This document shows positions 48,970-63,465 of a stretch of DNA of 64,000 bases, piece by piece. Every line of letters starts with the position of its first letter. Positions within the stretch are counted from its first letter, which is position 1. The position numbers and the translations under genes were made by a program. The stretch is from the NCBI RefSeq assembly GCF_020859565.1, contig NZ_JAJHUO010000027.1, positions 100,084 through 164,083 on the forward strand, written 5' to 3'. Source of the stretch: Saccharothrix luteola. Lineage in GTDB: Bacteria; Actinomycetota; Actinomycetes; Mycobacteriales; Pseudonocardiaceae. The notes below the pieces were generated by a model. That model was not told the origin of the DNA and ran no database searches. It was given only the letters and a program-made list of their open reading frames with translations.

Positions 48970-49684
48970 CGTCGTCCTCCTCTTCGAGCGGTGTCGGGTT
49001 CTTGCCCCGCAGCACGATGTCCCATCGGTAGCCCAACGCCCACTCGGGCACGGTGGTGCCCAGGTCGAACCGGGCCACCATCGCCTCGCGGGCCTTCGGG
49101 TCGCGGACCGAGTTGAAGATCGGGTCCTGGGCGAACAGCGGGTCGCCCGGGAAGTACATCTGGGTGATCAGCCGCTGGGTGAACGCGGTGCCGAACAGCG
49201 AGAAGTGGATGTGCGCGGGCCGCCAGGCGTTGTCGTGGTTGCGCCACGGGTACGCGCCCGGCTGGATCGTGGTGAACGAGTACCGGCCCTCGGCGTCGGT
49301 GATGACGCGGCCGACGCCGGTGAAGTTCGGGTCCAGCGGCGCGGGGTGGCGGTCGGCGTCGTGCCGGTACCGCCCGCCCGCGTTGGCCTGCCACACCTCC
49401 AGCAGGGTGCCCGCGACCGGCCGGCCGTCGCCGTCGAGCACGCGACCGGCCACGATGATGCGCTGGCCCTGCGGCTCGCCGTCGTGGCCGAGGGTCAGGT
49501 CGTTGTCGTGCGGACCGACGCGGCCCTCGCCGAGCAGCGGCCCGGTGATCTCGCCGATCCGCTGCGGCAGCAGCTCGAACGGCCGGTGCGGCGCCCGCAG
49601 CACGTTGGACCGGTACTCGGGGAAGGCCACGGGCGGGTGTGCCGGCGCGTCCGGCCGGTAGGTGTGCGGCAGGTGGGTCGGCAC
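48962..49684 (-). CDS. pcaH: Protocatechuate 3,4-dioxygenase beta subunit (iron-binding)
   Basis: A 240-residue catalytic subunit cleaving protocatechuate to 3-carboxy-cis,cis-muconate with Fe(III). The iron-ligand regions are visible: Tyr in GGRYRHDADR, Tyr in QPGAYPWRNHDN, and the two histidines in RPAHIHFSLFG. The N-terminal YRPDAPAHPPVAFPEYRS is typical. GTG 49684 with AGGAG upstream (ACAGGAGAACCCG). Confidence 0.96.
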   Translation of the reverse strand: MPTHLPHTYRPDAPAHPPVAFPEYRSNVLRAPHRPFELLPQRIGEITGPLLGEGRVGPHDNDLTLGHDGEPQGQRIIVAGRVLDGDGRPVAGTLLEVWQANAGGRYRHDADRHPAPLDPNFTGVGRVITDAEGRYSFTTIQPGAYPWRNHDNAWRPAHIHFSLFGTAFTQRLITQMYFPGDPLFAQDPIFNSVRDPKAREAMVARFDLGTTVPEWALGYRWDIVLRGKNPTPLEEEDDDE

Positions 49685-49720
49685 CGGGTTCTCCTGTTCG
49701 TCGTGCCGAGGGGGAATGGC

Positions 49721-50470
49721 CTAGCGGGTCAGCTCGCGGAGCACGGCGAGTTCGTGGTCGGTCGGCGGTTCGCCGCGGTCCAGCTCGTCGGCGACCTTCA
49801 GGTCCCACCCGGTGCGCTCGCGCGCGGTCGCCAGGTCGACGCCGGGGTGCAGCGCGGTCAGCACCAGCTCGCACGTCCGCGGGTCGGGCCGCAGCACGCC
49901 GAGGTCGGTGATCACCAGCCGCGGCCCGGCGCCGGACAGGCCGAGCTCCTCCCGTCCACCCGGCCCGGACCCGAAGCCGAACGACGTGACGAAGTCGACC
50001 CGCTCCACGAACGCACGCCTGGTCTGCCGCACCACCACGACCACCTCGCGGCACGACGCGGCGATCTCGGGCGCGCCGCCCGCGCCGGGCAGCCGCACGC
50101 CGGGGTTGCGGTAGTCGCCGCCGATCACGGTCGTGTTGATGTTGCCGAACCGGTCCAGCTGCGCCGCGCCGAGGAAGCCGACGTCGATCCGGCCCGGTTG
50201 CAGCCAGTAGTTGAAGATCTCCGGCACGCCGACCACGCTGACCGCCGTGTCGGCCAGCACGCCGTCGCCGATCGACAGCGGCAGCCGGTCCGGTTTCGCG
50301 CCGATCGTGCCGGACTCGTAGACCAGCACGAGGTCCGGCGCGTGCGTGCGGCGGGCCAGGTTGGCCGCGGTGCTGGGCAGGCCGATGCCGACGAAGCACA
50401 CCGCGCCGTCGCGCAGCGCCCGTGCCGCCGCGACCGTCATCATCTCGTCGGACGAGTACCGCGCGCTCAC
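49721..50470 (-). CDS. pcaJ: 3-oxoadipate CoA-transferase beta subunit
   Basis: A 249-residue family I CoA-transferase subunit. SSDEMMTVAAARALRDGAVCFVGIGLPSTAANLARRTHAPDLVLVYESGTIGAKP contains the expected catalytic glutamate (YESG), and GFLGAAQLDRFGNINTTVIG is the conserved glycine-rich part. It moves CoA from succinyl-CoA to 3-oxoadipate. GTG 50470 overlaps pcaI by GTGA. Confidence 0.92.
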   Translation of the reverse strand: MSARYSSDEMMTVAAARALRDGAVCFVGIGLPSTAANLARRTHAPDLVLVYESGTIGAKPDRLPLSIGDGVLADTAVSVVGVPEIFNYWLQPGRIDVGFLGAAQLDRFGNINTTVIGGDYRNPGVRLPGAGGAPEIAASCREVVVVVRQTRRAFVERVDFVTSFGFGSGPGGREELGLSGAGPRLVITDLGVLRPDPRTCELVLTALHPGVDLATARERTGWDLKVADELDRGEPPTDHELAVLRELTR

Positions 50471-51264
50471 GCGACGCTCTCCAACCACTGCGCGAACCGG
50501 TCCCGGTCGCGGCTGATCTCGTCCCACGCCACGTAGAAGTCGTTGTCCCGCACCGAGTAGTCGTGCGCGTAGGACGGGTGCGCCCCGCCCGGCGCCTCGG
50601 CGACGTAGTCCACCACCCACGACGGCAGCACCACCGCACCCGGCCGGGGCTGCAGCTCGTCCACGACCTCCTCGACGGTGACGAGCGAGCGGGTCGCGGC
50701 CAGCACCGCCTCCTTCTGCACGCCCGTGATGCCCCACAGCTGCACGTTGCCGTGCCGGTCGGCGCGCTGGGCGTGCACGACGGCGGCGTCCAGTTCGAGC
50801 GCGGCGACGGCGGTCAGCACCTCCCCGGTGAACGGGCAGGTCACCGACGCGATGTTGGCGGTCTGGGCGGGCAGGTCGGTGCCGGTGTAGCCGCGCAGCA
50901 CGGCGAACGGCAGCCCGGACGCGGCGGCGACGTACCGGTTGGCCATGCCCGCGTGGCTGTGCTCCTCCAGCTCCAGCGGGCGCGGCCACCCGTGCTGCAC
51001 GGCGTCGCGGAACCGGTGCAGCGAGCCGACGCCGGGGTTGCCGCCCCACGAGAACACCAGCTTGCGCGCGCAGCCGGCGCCGATGAGCTGGTCGTAGAGC
51101 ACGTCGGGCGTCATCCGGACCAGGGTCAGGTCGCGCCTGCCCTGCCGGATCACCTCGTGCCCGGCGGCGAAGGGGATCAAGTGCGTGAACCCCTCGAAAG
51201 CCACGGTGTCGCCGTCGCGCACGACCTCCGCGACGGCCTCCGCGAGGGGGGCGATGGTGGCCAA
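50467..51264 (-). CDS. pcaI: 3-oxoadipate CoA-transferase alpha subunit, TTG start
   Basis: A 265-residue partner subunit. VRDGDTVAFEGFTHLIPFAAGHEVIRQGRRDLTLVRMTPD carries the G-F-T/G-x-P region of alpha chains. The start is TTG 51264, five bases after GGGAGG; no ATG or GTG fits as well. First gene of the seven-gene pcaIJHGBDC operon, whose genes overlap or nearly touch. pcaF, pobA and a PcaR-type regulator are not in the window. Confidence 0.9.
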   Translation of the reverse strand: MATIAPLAEAVAEVVRDGDTVAFEGFTHLIPFAAGHEVIRQGRRDLTLVRMTPDVLYDQLIGAGCARKLVFSWGGNPGVGSLHRFRDAVQHGWPRPLELEEHSHAGMANRYVAAASGLPFAVLRGYTGTDLPAQTANIASVTCPFTGEVLTAVAALELDAAVVHAQRADRHGNVQLWGITGVQKEAVLAATRSLVTVEEVVDELQPRPGAVVLPSWVVDYVAEAPGGAHPSYAHDYSVRDNDFYVAWDEISRDRDRFAQWLESVA

Positions 51265-51450
51265 TCCGACCTCCCGTTCCGACCGCCGTGAACCGGCTTC
51301 GACGTGCGGCGAACGCTAGGTAGGCCGTCCGGAACGGGTCAACGGGATCTTCCACTCACCGGAAGCACCGACCCCCTACCTTCTGAACCGGACGTGCCCG
51401 CGGGCCGAACTCCCTCATGTCAGCCCGCGCACCCGTTGGAGGGATCGAGC

Positions 51451-53019
51451 ATGTCCACACCGCTCACCGGCCGCCGTGCCGCCAAGGCGGTCGCGCTGGC
51501 CGCGGTCGGCGCCACGGCGCTGGCCACCGGTCTGCTCGGCGCGTCCGGTGCGGGCGCGTCGAGCCACCGCGAGGCGCCGCTGATCGCGGGCGACCCGGCG
51601 GTCGACAACACCGACGTCTACGCGTTCGTCAGCCCCGACCACCCGGACACCGTGACGCTGATCGCGAACTTCTCCCCGTTCCAGGAGCCGAACGGCGGCC
51701 CGAACTTCTACCCGTTCGCGACCGACGCGCGCTACGACCTGAACGTCGACAACGACGGCGACGCCCGGGCCGACCTCACCTACCGCTTCACGTTCCAGAA
51801 CGACGACCGGCGCGGCAAGTCGACGTTCCTGTACAACAACGGCGCCGTGACGTCGTTGGACGACGAGAACCTGCTGTTCCGGCAGACCTACGCGCTGGAG
51901 CTGGTGGACCGGCGGGGCGCGTCCACGAAGCTGGTGGGCAAGGGCAGGGTCGCGCCGTCCAACACCGGGCCGAAGTCGATGCCCGACTACCGCGCGTTGC
52001 GCGACCAGGCCATCACGCCGATCCAGGGCGGCGCGAAGGCCTACGTCGGGCAGGCGGACGACTCGTTCTTCCTCGACCTGCGGGTGTTCGACCTGCTCTA
52101 CGGCGGCGACCTGTCCGAGGTCGGGCAGGACACGCTGCGCGGTTTCAACGCCAACACCATCGCGTTGCAGGTGCCGAAGGCGTGGCTGGCGTTGAAGGGC
52201 GACGCGAAGCGCAACCCGGTGATCGGGGTGTGGGGCGACACCGAGCGCCGCTCGATGGAGCTCAGCCCCGGCCGCTACCGGGCGCACGGTGACTGGGTGC
52301 AGGTGTCCCGGCTGGGCAACCCGCTGGTCAACGAGGTGGTGGTGCCTGCGGGGCTGAAGGACAGGTTCAACTCGCTGACACCGGACCAGGACGGCAAGGT
52401 CAAGGAGCTCGTGGACCGGGTGACGAACCCGGAGCTGCCCGCGCTGGTGGAGGCGATCTACCGGATCCCCGCGCCGAAGGGCCGCCGTGACGACCTGGTG
52501 GAGGTCTTCCTGACCGGCATCACCACGGAGCTCGGCGGTCCGATCAAGGCCGACCTGAACTCACAGGTCCTGAACGCCGACGTGGACGAGCGCGAGTTCG
52601 TGCCGTCCGAGCAGCTGCGGCTCAACATGGCGGTCCCGCCGGCGGCCGAGCCGAACCGCCTCGGCGTGCTCGTCAAGGACAACCAGGGCTTCCCCAACGG
52701 GCGCAGGCTGTCCGACGACGTGCTGGACATCGGGTTGCAGACGCTGGAGGGCGCGGCGGTGAACGGCGTGGTCGAGGCGCTGGCCGCCGGCGACAAGGTC
52801 GACGCGAACGAGAACGCATTCGAGAAGCAGTTCCCGTACGTGGCCCTGCCGAACAACACCGCGGTCAACGCCGGCGGCGCCGAGGTCGCGATCAAGCCGA
52901 CAGCGGGTGGCGGCGTACCCACCGCGCCCCTGTTGAGCGGACTGCTCGCCATCCTGCTGATCGGCGCCGGGGCCTGGGTCCTGCGCCACCGCGTCCAGCA
53001 GGACCCCCCGACCGAGTAG
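51451..53019 (+). CDS. Secreted, membrane-anchored DUF4331 protein
   Basis: A 522-residue exported protein. A signal peptide (RRAAKAVALAAVGATALATGLLGASGAGA) precedes SSHREAPLIAGDPAVDNTDVYAFVSPD, the DUF4331 hallmark (SSHREAP...DNTDVYAF). The long beta-rich body follows with FRQTYALELVDRRG and GFFSxF-like repeats, and the C-terminus has a membrane anchor (LLSGLLAILLIGAGAWVL) with RHR inside. Molecular function is unknown. It heads a three-gene set with a TPR protein and a NicO metal transporter. GTTGGAGGGA precedes ATG 51451. Confidence 0.88.
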   Translation: MSTPLTGRRAAKAVALAAVGATALATGLLGASGAGASSHREAPLIAGDPAVDNTDVYAFVSPDHPDTVTLIANFSPFQEPNGGPNFYPFATDARYDLNVDNDGDARADLTYRFTFQNDDRRGKSTFLYNNGAVTSLDDENLLFRQTYALELVDRRGASTKLVGKGRVAPSNTGPKSMPDYRALRDQAITPIQGGAKAYVGQADDSFFLDLRVFDLLYGGDLSEVGQDTLRGFNANTIALQVPKAWLALKGDAKRNPVIGVWGDTERRSMELSPGRYRAHGDWVQVSRLGNPLVNEVVVPAGLKDRFNSLTPDQDGKVKELVDRVTNPELPALVEAIYRIPAPKGRRDDLVEVFLTGITTELGGPIKADLNSQVLNADVDEREFVPSEQLRLNMAVPPAAEPNRLGVLVKDNQGFPNGRRLSDDVLDIGLQTLEGAAVNGVVEALAAGDKVDANENAFEKQFPYVALPNNTAVNAGGAEVAIKPTAGGGVPTAPLLSGLLAILLIGAGAWVLRHRVQQDPPTE

Positions 53020-53024
53020 TCCGC

Positions 53025-53062
53025 GTCCCCCTTGGAGGGTCTCCCCTCCCTCCAAGGGGGAC
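53025..53062 (+). terminator. Stem-loop between DUF4331 and TPR genes
   Basis: GTCCCCCTTGGAGGG at 53025-53039 pairs perfectly with 53048-53062 around an eight-base loop. It lies six bases after the DUF4331 stop and 18 bases before the TPR start, with no T tract. It may limit readthrough so that DUF4331 is made in excess. Confidence 0.75.
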
Positions 53063-53080
53063 ATCCCCCGGGAGGCCGCC

Positions 53081-54339
53081 ATGCTCCGGCTCGTCGCCGT
53101 CACCGCCGTCGTCGGCGGGATCGCCCTGCTCGTCACGACCGTGACCTCGCTGTCCACTTCGGACGCTCCGGCGCCACCGGCCGGCGCGGTGGCGGAGGTC
53201 GCCGCGCACCGGACCGTCTCGGCGTTGCAGGACAAGCTGCGCCGCACGCCGTCGGACGCGGGCGCGTGGGCCGCGCTGGGGTCGGCGTACGTCGAGCAGG
53301 CGCGGATCACCGGCGACCCGTCGTACTACGAGAAGGCGCAGGGCGCGCTGGACGCGTCGTTGCGTCACCAGCCGGAGGGCAACGGGTTCGCGTCGATCGG
53401 GTTGGGCGCGCTGGCGAACGCGCGGCACGACTTCGCGGCGGCCCGGGACCACGCGTCACGGGCGCAGGCCGTGCTGCCAGGCACCGCGGAGGTGTACGGG
53501 GTGCTGGCCGACGCGTTGACGCAGCTCGGGATGCCCGCCGAGGCCACCGCCGCGGTGCAGCGGATGCTGGACCTGGAGCCCGGCGTCCCGTCGTTCACGC
53601 GGGCCGCCTACGACCTGGAGCAACGCGGGGACGTGCCGGGCGCGCGCGAGGCGCTGGAGCGGGCGTTGGACGCGGCGGGCGCGGCGCCGGACGTGGTGTT
53701 CTGCCGCTACCACCTCGGTGAGCTGGCGTTCGACAACGGTGACCTGGACGAGGCGCTGTCGCAGTACTCGCAGGGGCTGGTGGTGGACCCGCGCGACGTG
53801 ATGTCGTCGCAGGGCAAGGCGAAGGTCCTGTTCGCGCGCGGTTCGGTGGACGAGGCGCTGCGGCTGTACTCGGAACTGGTGCAGCGCGCGCCGTTGCCGC
53901 AATTCGTGCACGAGTACGCCACCATGCTGCGTGCGGCGGGACGTGACCCCTCTCCGCAGTACGCCGTGCTGGAACGGCAGTTCGCGCTGGTGCCGGACGA
54001 CCTGGCGGCGTCCGCGGTGGCGGCGGACCGGGGTGACGCGGTGTCGGCGTTGCGGCTGGCGGAGGCCGAGTGGGGACGGCGGCAGCACGTGCTGGTGGCG
54101 GACGCCCTGGCGTGGGCGTTGCACCTGAACGGTCGGCACGAGGAGGCGTTGGCGTTCGCCGACCGCGCGGTCTCGACCGGGTGGCACAACGCCGCCTTCC
54201 TCTACCACCGGGGCGTGATCCTGGCCGCGCTGGGACGCGGTGACGAGGCGGCGGGGGTGTTGGACGAGGCGCTGCGGATCAACCCGCACTTCTCGTTCGT
54301 GGACGCCCCGCGGGCGCGTGCGGCGCTGGACGGTCTGCG

Positions 54340-54343
<4 letters not shown>
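53081..54343 (+). CDS. Membrane-anchored TPR protein
   Basis: A 420-residue protein with an N-terminal signal anchor (LRLVAVTAVVGGIALLVTTVT, no lipobox) and then about eight TPR-like helix pairs: e.g. GAWAALGSAYVEQARITGDPSYYEKAQGAL, CRYHLGELAFDNGDLDEALSQYSQGLVVDPRD and AAFLYHRGVILAALGRGDEAAGVLDEAL. TPR domains outside the membrane usually hold protein partners; DUF4331 and NicO products of the same operon are the natural candidates. Its stop overlaps the NicO start by GTGA. Confidence 0.85.
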
Positions 54344-55683
<1,340 letters not shown>

Positions 55684-55702
55684 GCACCTCGCGGACGCTG
55701 GA

Positions 55703-56389
55703 TCAGTCCGGCAGATCCTGACGGCGCACCGGGTACGCCGGCCACGGGCCGAGTTCCGGCAGCGGCGCGGCGGAGGTGGGCGGCTCGTCGGGCACGCGGC
55801 CGGCGAGCCAGGCGGCGAGGTCGCGCACCCCGCCGGCCACCTCCGTCCCCGCGCCCCACGTCCTCGGCACGTCGGTCGCCCGCAGGGACACGCCGGCGGG
55901 CAACCGCGGCAGCAGCACGCCGATGGTGTGCACGGCGAAGTCCGCGCCCCACTCGGCGGGCCGGACGCCGAGGTCGAGGTCCAGCAGGTGGATCCACACC
56001 TCGCGCCAGCGCGTGAACACCGGCGGGACCGGGTCGGCCTCGTCGGGGTCGACCGGCTCCGACCAGTCCACGATGCCCGCCCACGCCCGCTCCAGGCGTT
56101 CGGACTGCTCGGCGGTCGCGGCACGGTGCTCGTCAGCGCTGCGGGACGCGGTGGCCTCGATGATCGCGTCCCGTTCTCCGGGCTCCCACATCGCGACCCG
56201 CTCGCCACGGGAACGGTGCTCGATCACCCGGCTGCGCGCGCGGGCGGCGTCGGCGAGGTGCGCCAGCACGTGCCCGCGCGTCCAGCCCGGCAGCAGCGAC
56301 GGCTCCGCGACCCGCGCGTCGGTCAGGTCGGCGATCGCGTCGAGCAGGCGGCGGTGGGCTCGCGCGATCTCGTCGAGGGGTGGCTCCAC
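55703..56389 (-). CDS. Maleylpyruvate isomerase-fold (mycothiol-dependent) enzyme
   Basis: A 228-residue DinB/MDMPI-fold protein. DEIARAHRRLLDAIADLTDARVAEPSLLPGWTRGHVLAHLADAARA is the N-terminal helix set, with the metal-binding His in HVLAHLA; REVWIHLLDLDLG supplies a second histidine region. The C-terminal MDMPI_C domain follows (about 150-228). Such enzymes use mycothiol and Zn in isomerisation or conjugation; its substrate is unknown. GTG 56389 is chosen because the frame beyond it is not conserved-looking. Confidence 0.85.
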   Translation of the reverse strand: MEPPLDEIARAHRRLLDAIADLTDARVAEPSLLPGWTRGHVLAHLADAARARSRVIEHRSRGERVAMWEPGERDAIIEATASRSADEHRAATAEQSERLERAWAGIVDWSEPVDPDEADPVPPVFTRWREVWIHLLDLDLGVRPAEWGADFAVHTIGVLLPRLPAGVSLRATDVPRTWGAGTEVAGGVRDLAAWLAGRVPDEPPTSAAPLPELGPWPAYPVRRQDLPD

Positions 56390-56490
56390 CGCACCGATCC
56401 TAGGGACCCGGGAGGCCGGGTGCGCCGTGCCGCAGGCAGGTTGCTGCCACGACAGCGCCGGTGCGGGTGGCGGGACCTTACGTTGGCCCG

Positions 56491-57324
56491 GTGGTGGATT
56501 CCCTGTGGTGGCGCGGCGTTGCCGGGGTGCTCGCGCTCGTGCTGCCGAGTGCCTGCGGCAGCGACCCCGTGCCCGGCACGCCGAGAGCGGTGCCGTCGGT
56601 GGTGACCACGACGTCCGCCGAGCCACCGCCGAAGCGGGTGGGGACCTACGGACCCGGAGACTGCCTGGCCATCGTGGACAACGCCTTCCAGCCCGTCGGC
56701 TGCGAGCGGGAGCACGAGGCGGAGGTGGTGCTGTCCGACCACCTGCCGCACGGCTTCCCGGCCGACTTCCCGCCGGTCGGCACGACGATCTCGCCCACGT
56801 GCCGGACCGCGTTGGCCGCGTACCTGGCCGGTCCGGACGCCGAGGCCACGCGGCTGGAACACCGGGTCCTGTGGCCGACCCGGGAGCAGTGGGCCGCCGG
56901 TGAGCGGTGGTTCGCCTGCGCGATGCTGGAACGCGGGCCGGACAACAAGGCGGCGACGCGGACCGGGAGCCTCAAGGGCGCGCTCTCGGCGGGTCTCGGC
57001 GCGCTGCGGCGGTGCTACGCCGGCGAGCCGCTGGACGAACCGGCCCGGGTCGTGCCCTGCGACCAGCCGCACCGCAGCGAGGCCGTGCCCGGGGTGGTCC
57101 GGCTGGGCTCCCACACCGATCCCGTGCCGAGCTACCGGACGATGATGGAGCTGTCGCTGGCCCCCTGCACCCGGGCGGTCGAGGCCTACTTGGGCGGGTC
57201 ACGGCCCGGTGTCACGGCGCACTCGGTCATGCCGGCCCCGGAGTACTGGTCGTCCGGCGCCACCTACGCCGTCTGCTACGCCATCAGCGCCGAACCGGTG
57301 ACCGGCACGCTCGGCGCGCGCTAG
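56491..57324 (+). CDS. Septum formation family lipoprotein
   Basis: A 277-residue protein with a short signal peptide (WWRGVAGVLALVLPSACGS); the cysteine is lipobox-like though the -3 residue is Pro. Two copies of the septum-formation-family pattern follow: YGPGDCLAIVDNAFQPVGCEREHEAEVV and GALRRCYAGEPLDEPARVVPCDQPHRSEAVP, each D/R-C...V-x-C-x-x-x-H-x-x-E. The cysteines probably form disulfides outside the membrane. The family is linked by name to septation, but its role is poorly defined. GTG 56491 or 56494. Confidence 0.8.
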   Translation: MVDSLWWRGVAGVLALVLPSACGSDPVPGTPRAVPSVVTTTSAEPPPKRVGTYGPGDCLAIVDNAFQPVGCEREHEAEVVLSDHLPHGFPADFPPVGTTISPTCRTALAAYLAGPDAEATRLEHRVLWPTREQWAAGERWFACAMLERGPDNKAATRTGSLKGALSAGLGALRRCYAGEPLDEPARVVPCDQPHRSEAVPGVVRLGSHTDPVPSYRTMMELSLAPCTRAVEAYLGGSRPGVTAHSVMPAPEYWSSGATYAVCYAISAEPVTGTLGAR

Positions 57325-57332
57325 CCGCTCCC

Positions 57333-58733
57333 TCAGGACGCCGCTTGCAGCACCAGCAGGGTCAGGTCGTCGTGCTCCCCCTGCCCGAGCCAGTCGAACA
57401 CGACGCGCCGCAGGTGGTCCGACACCGCCTCGGCCGACAGCCCGGCGCAGTCCGCCAGCGCCGCCTTCAGCCGCACGTCGCCGAACAGCTCCTGCCGGTC
57501 GTCGTGCTGGCGCGCCTCGGTCAACCCGTCGCTGTAGAGCAGCAACGTCTCCCCCGGCGCCAGGGCGACCGACGTCTGGTTGAACCGCACCTCCGGCAGC
57601 ACGCCGACGATCCCGCCGTGCACGGCGATCTCGTCCACCCGGCCGTCGGCGCGCAGCACGAGCGGCGCGGGATGGCCGCCGGCGGCCAGGGTCAGCCGCA
57701 GGCCGCCGGTCTGGACCGGCATCACCGTGCCGACGACGAGGGTGGTGAACAGGCGGCTGCCAGCGGCGCGCAGAGCGGCGTTGAGCAGGTACAACAGCTG
57801 CGCGGGCCGTTGCTCGACCACGAGCAGGGTGTGCAGGCTGCGCCGCACCCGGCTGCTGTGCACGGCGGCCTCCAGCCCGTTGCCTGCCACGTCGCCGAGC
57901 ACGAACGCCGCGCTGCCGTCCTCACGCGGGTGGACGTCGTAGAAGTCGCCGCCGACCAGCACCCGCCGGTGCGCCGGCTCGTAGACGCAGGCCAGGTGGA
58001 CGCCCGGGACCTCGGGCAGGGGCACGGGCAGCAGGTCAGCCCGCAGCGCCTCCACGGTCTGCTGCTGCTCGCTGAACCGGGTGCTCGCCTCGACCGCCGC
58101 GGCGGCCCGTGCCGCGTACCGCTTGAGCAGGTCGACCTGCCACGTGCCGCCGAAGCACACCAGCGCGGCGCCCTCGGTCAGCGGCACGGCCACGCCGACA
58201 CCGGACGCGCCCCACGGGCCCTCTCCCAGTTCGGTCAGCTCGGCGTGCTCGACCAGCCGTTCCAGCACGGCGGTGAGGCCGGGCGCGGTGCCGGCGACCT
58301 GGCGGGTGGTGCGGGCCACGGCCACGTCCCCCGCGGGCGTGCGCCGCCACCATTCGAGACGGTTTCGGAGGCCGGGCAGCACCAGGACGGTGTGCTCGGC
58401 GGGCGCCAGCTCGACCACGGCGCGCAGCGTCGCCGCGCGGTCCGTGAGCGACACCAGCCGGCGCGCGGCGTCGTCCAGGAAGTCGTCCACGCCCCGGTAC
58501 AGGGCGACCCAGCCGTCGCCGAGGTCGTGGCGCCGCCCGCGACCGGTGCCGTCGTCGGCCAGCACCGAGCCCGTTCGGACCTGCGGGAACAGGGCGGAGG
58601 CGAGAGGGTTGACCAACCGGACGACACCTTCCGGGTCCAGCACGACGACGGCCTCGTGGAAGCCGTCGACCACACGACGCCACGCGTCGAGGTCGAGGCC
58701 CGTGTCGGCGCCTTGCCGGTAGCCCTGGGCCAT
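57333..58733 (-). CDS. PAS/GAF SpoIIE-type PP2C serine phosphatase
   Basis: A 466-residue signalling phosphatase. The N-terminal PAS-like domain reads WRRVVDGFHEAVVVLDPEGVVRLVNPLASALFP; a GAF-like middle (about 115-235) ends in a linker helix FSEQQQTVEALRADLLP; the PP2C domain has VGGDFYDVHPREDGSAAFVLGDVAGNGLEAA, RLTLAAGGHPAPLVL and HDDLTLLVLQ, giving all Mn-binding aspartates. It dephosphorylates anti-sigma-factor antagonists in partner-switching systems. ATG 58733 has AGGAG five bases upstream. Divergent from the poly-HAMP kinase. Confidence 0.92.
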   Translation of the reverse strand: MAQGYRQGADTGLDLDAWRRVVDGFHEAVVVLDPEGVVRLVNPLASALFPQVRTGSVLADDGTGRGRRHDLGDGWVALYRGVDDFLDDAARRLVSLTDRAATLRAVVELAPAEHTVLVLPGLRNRLEWWRRTPAGDVAVARTTRQVAGTAPGLTAVLERLVEHAELTELGEGPWGASGVGVAVPLTEGAALVCFGGTWQVDLLKRYAARAAAAVEASTRFSEQQQTVEALRADLLPVPLPEVPGVHLACVYEPAHRRVLVGGDFYDVHPREDGSAAFVLGDVAGNGLEAAVHSSRVRRSLHTLLVVEQRPAQLLYLLNAALRAAGSRLFTTLVVGTVMPVQTGGLRLTLAAGGHPAPLVLRADGRVDEIAVHGGIVGVLPEVRFNQTSVALAPGETLLLYSDGLTEARQHDDRQELFGDVRLKAALADCAGLSAEAVSDHLRRVVFDWLGQGEHDDLTLLVLQAAS

Positions 58734-58828
58734 CACGGCTCCTGTGTGTCGGGTCGACCCAACCTATCGGACAAGTTGCCTCCAACAGTGGCAGGCTTGG
58801 CGCAGTTCCGCTGACATCGGAGGCTCGT

Positions 58829-63274
<4,446 letters not shown>

Positions 63275-63284
63275 CCCGCACCCG

Positions 63285-63437
63285 CGCGTGTCGAACCTTC
63301 CGGTACCGCGTGTCGAACGCTCAGGTCCCGCGTGTCGAACGTTCAGAACGCGAGAGTCCTACGTTCAGGGCGCGAGAGTCCTACGTTCAGGGCGCGAGAG
63401 TCCTACGTTCGGGATAGCCGAGTTGAACGTTCGGGGC
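63285..63437. repeat. Tract of about 22-bp direct repeats, family shared with 15.1 kb
   Basis: Three units beginning CGCGTGTCGAACSTTC (63285, 63307, 63329) are followed by three beginning CGCGAGAGTCCTACGTTC (63349, 63371, 63393) and a CCGAGTTGAACGTTCGGGG end (63418). The same words build the inverted repeat at 15045-15144. Units are contiguous with no spacers, so this is not a CRISPR array. Confidence 0.85.
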
Positions 63438-63465
63438 GGGTGGTCCTGTCCGGCTCGATTTGACA

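Noticed and set aside
63285..63437. CRISPR array
   Set aside because: Units are contiguous with no unique spacers and vary in sequence; no cas gene is in the window.
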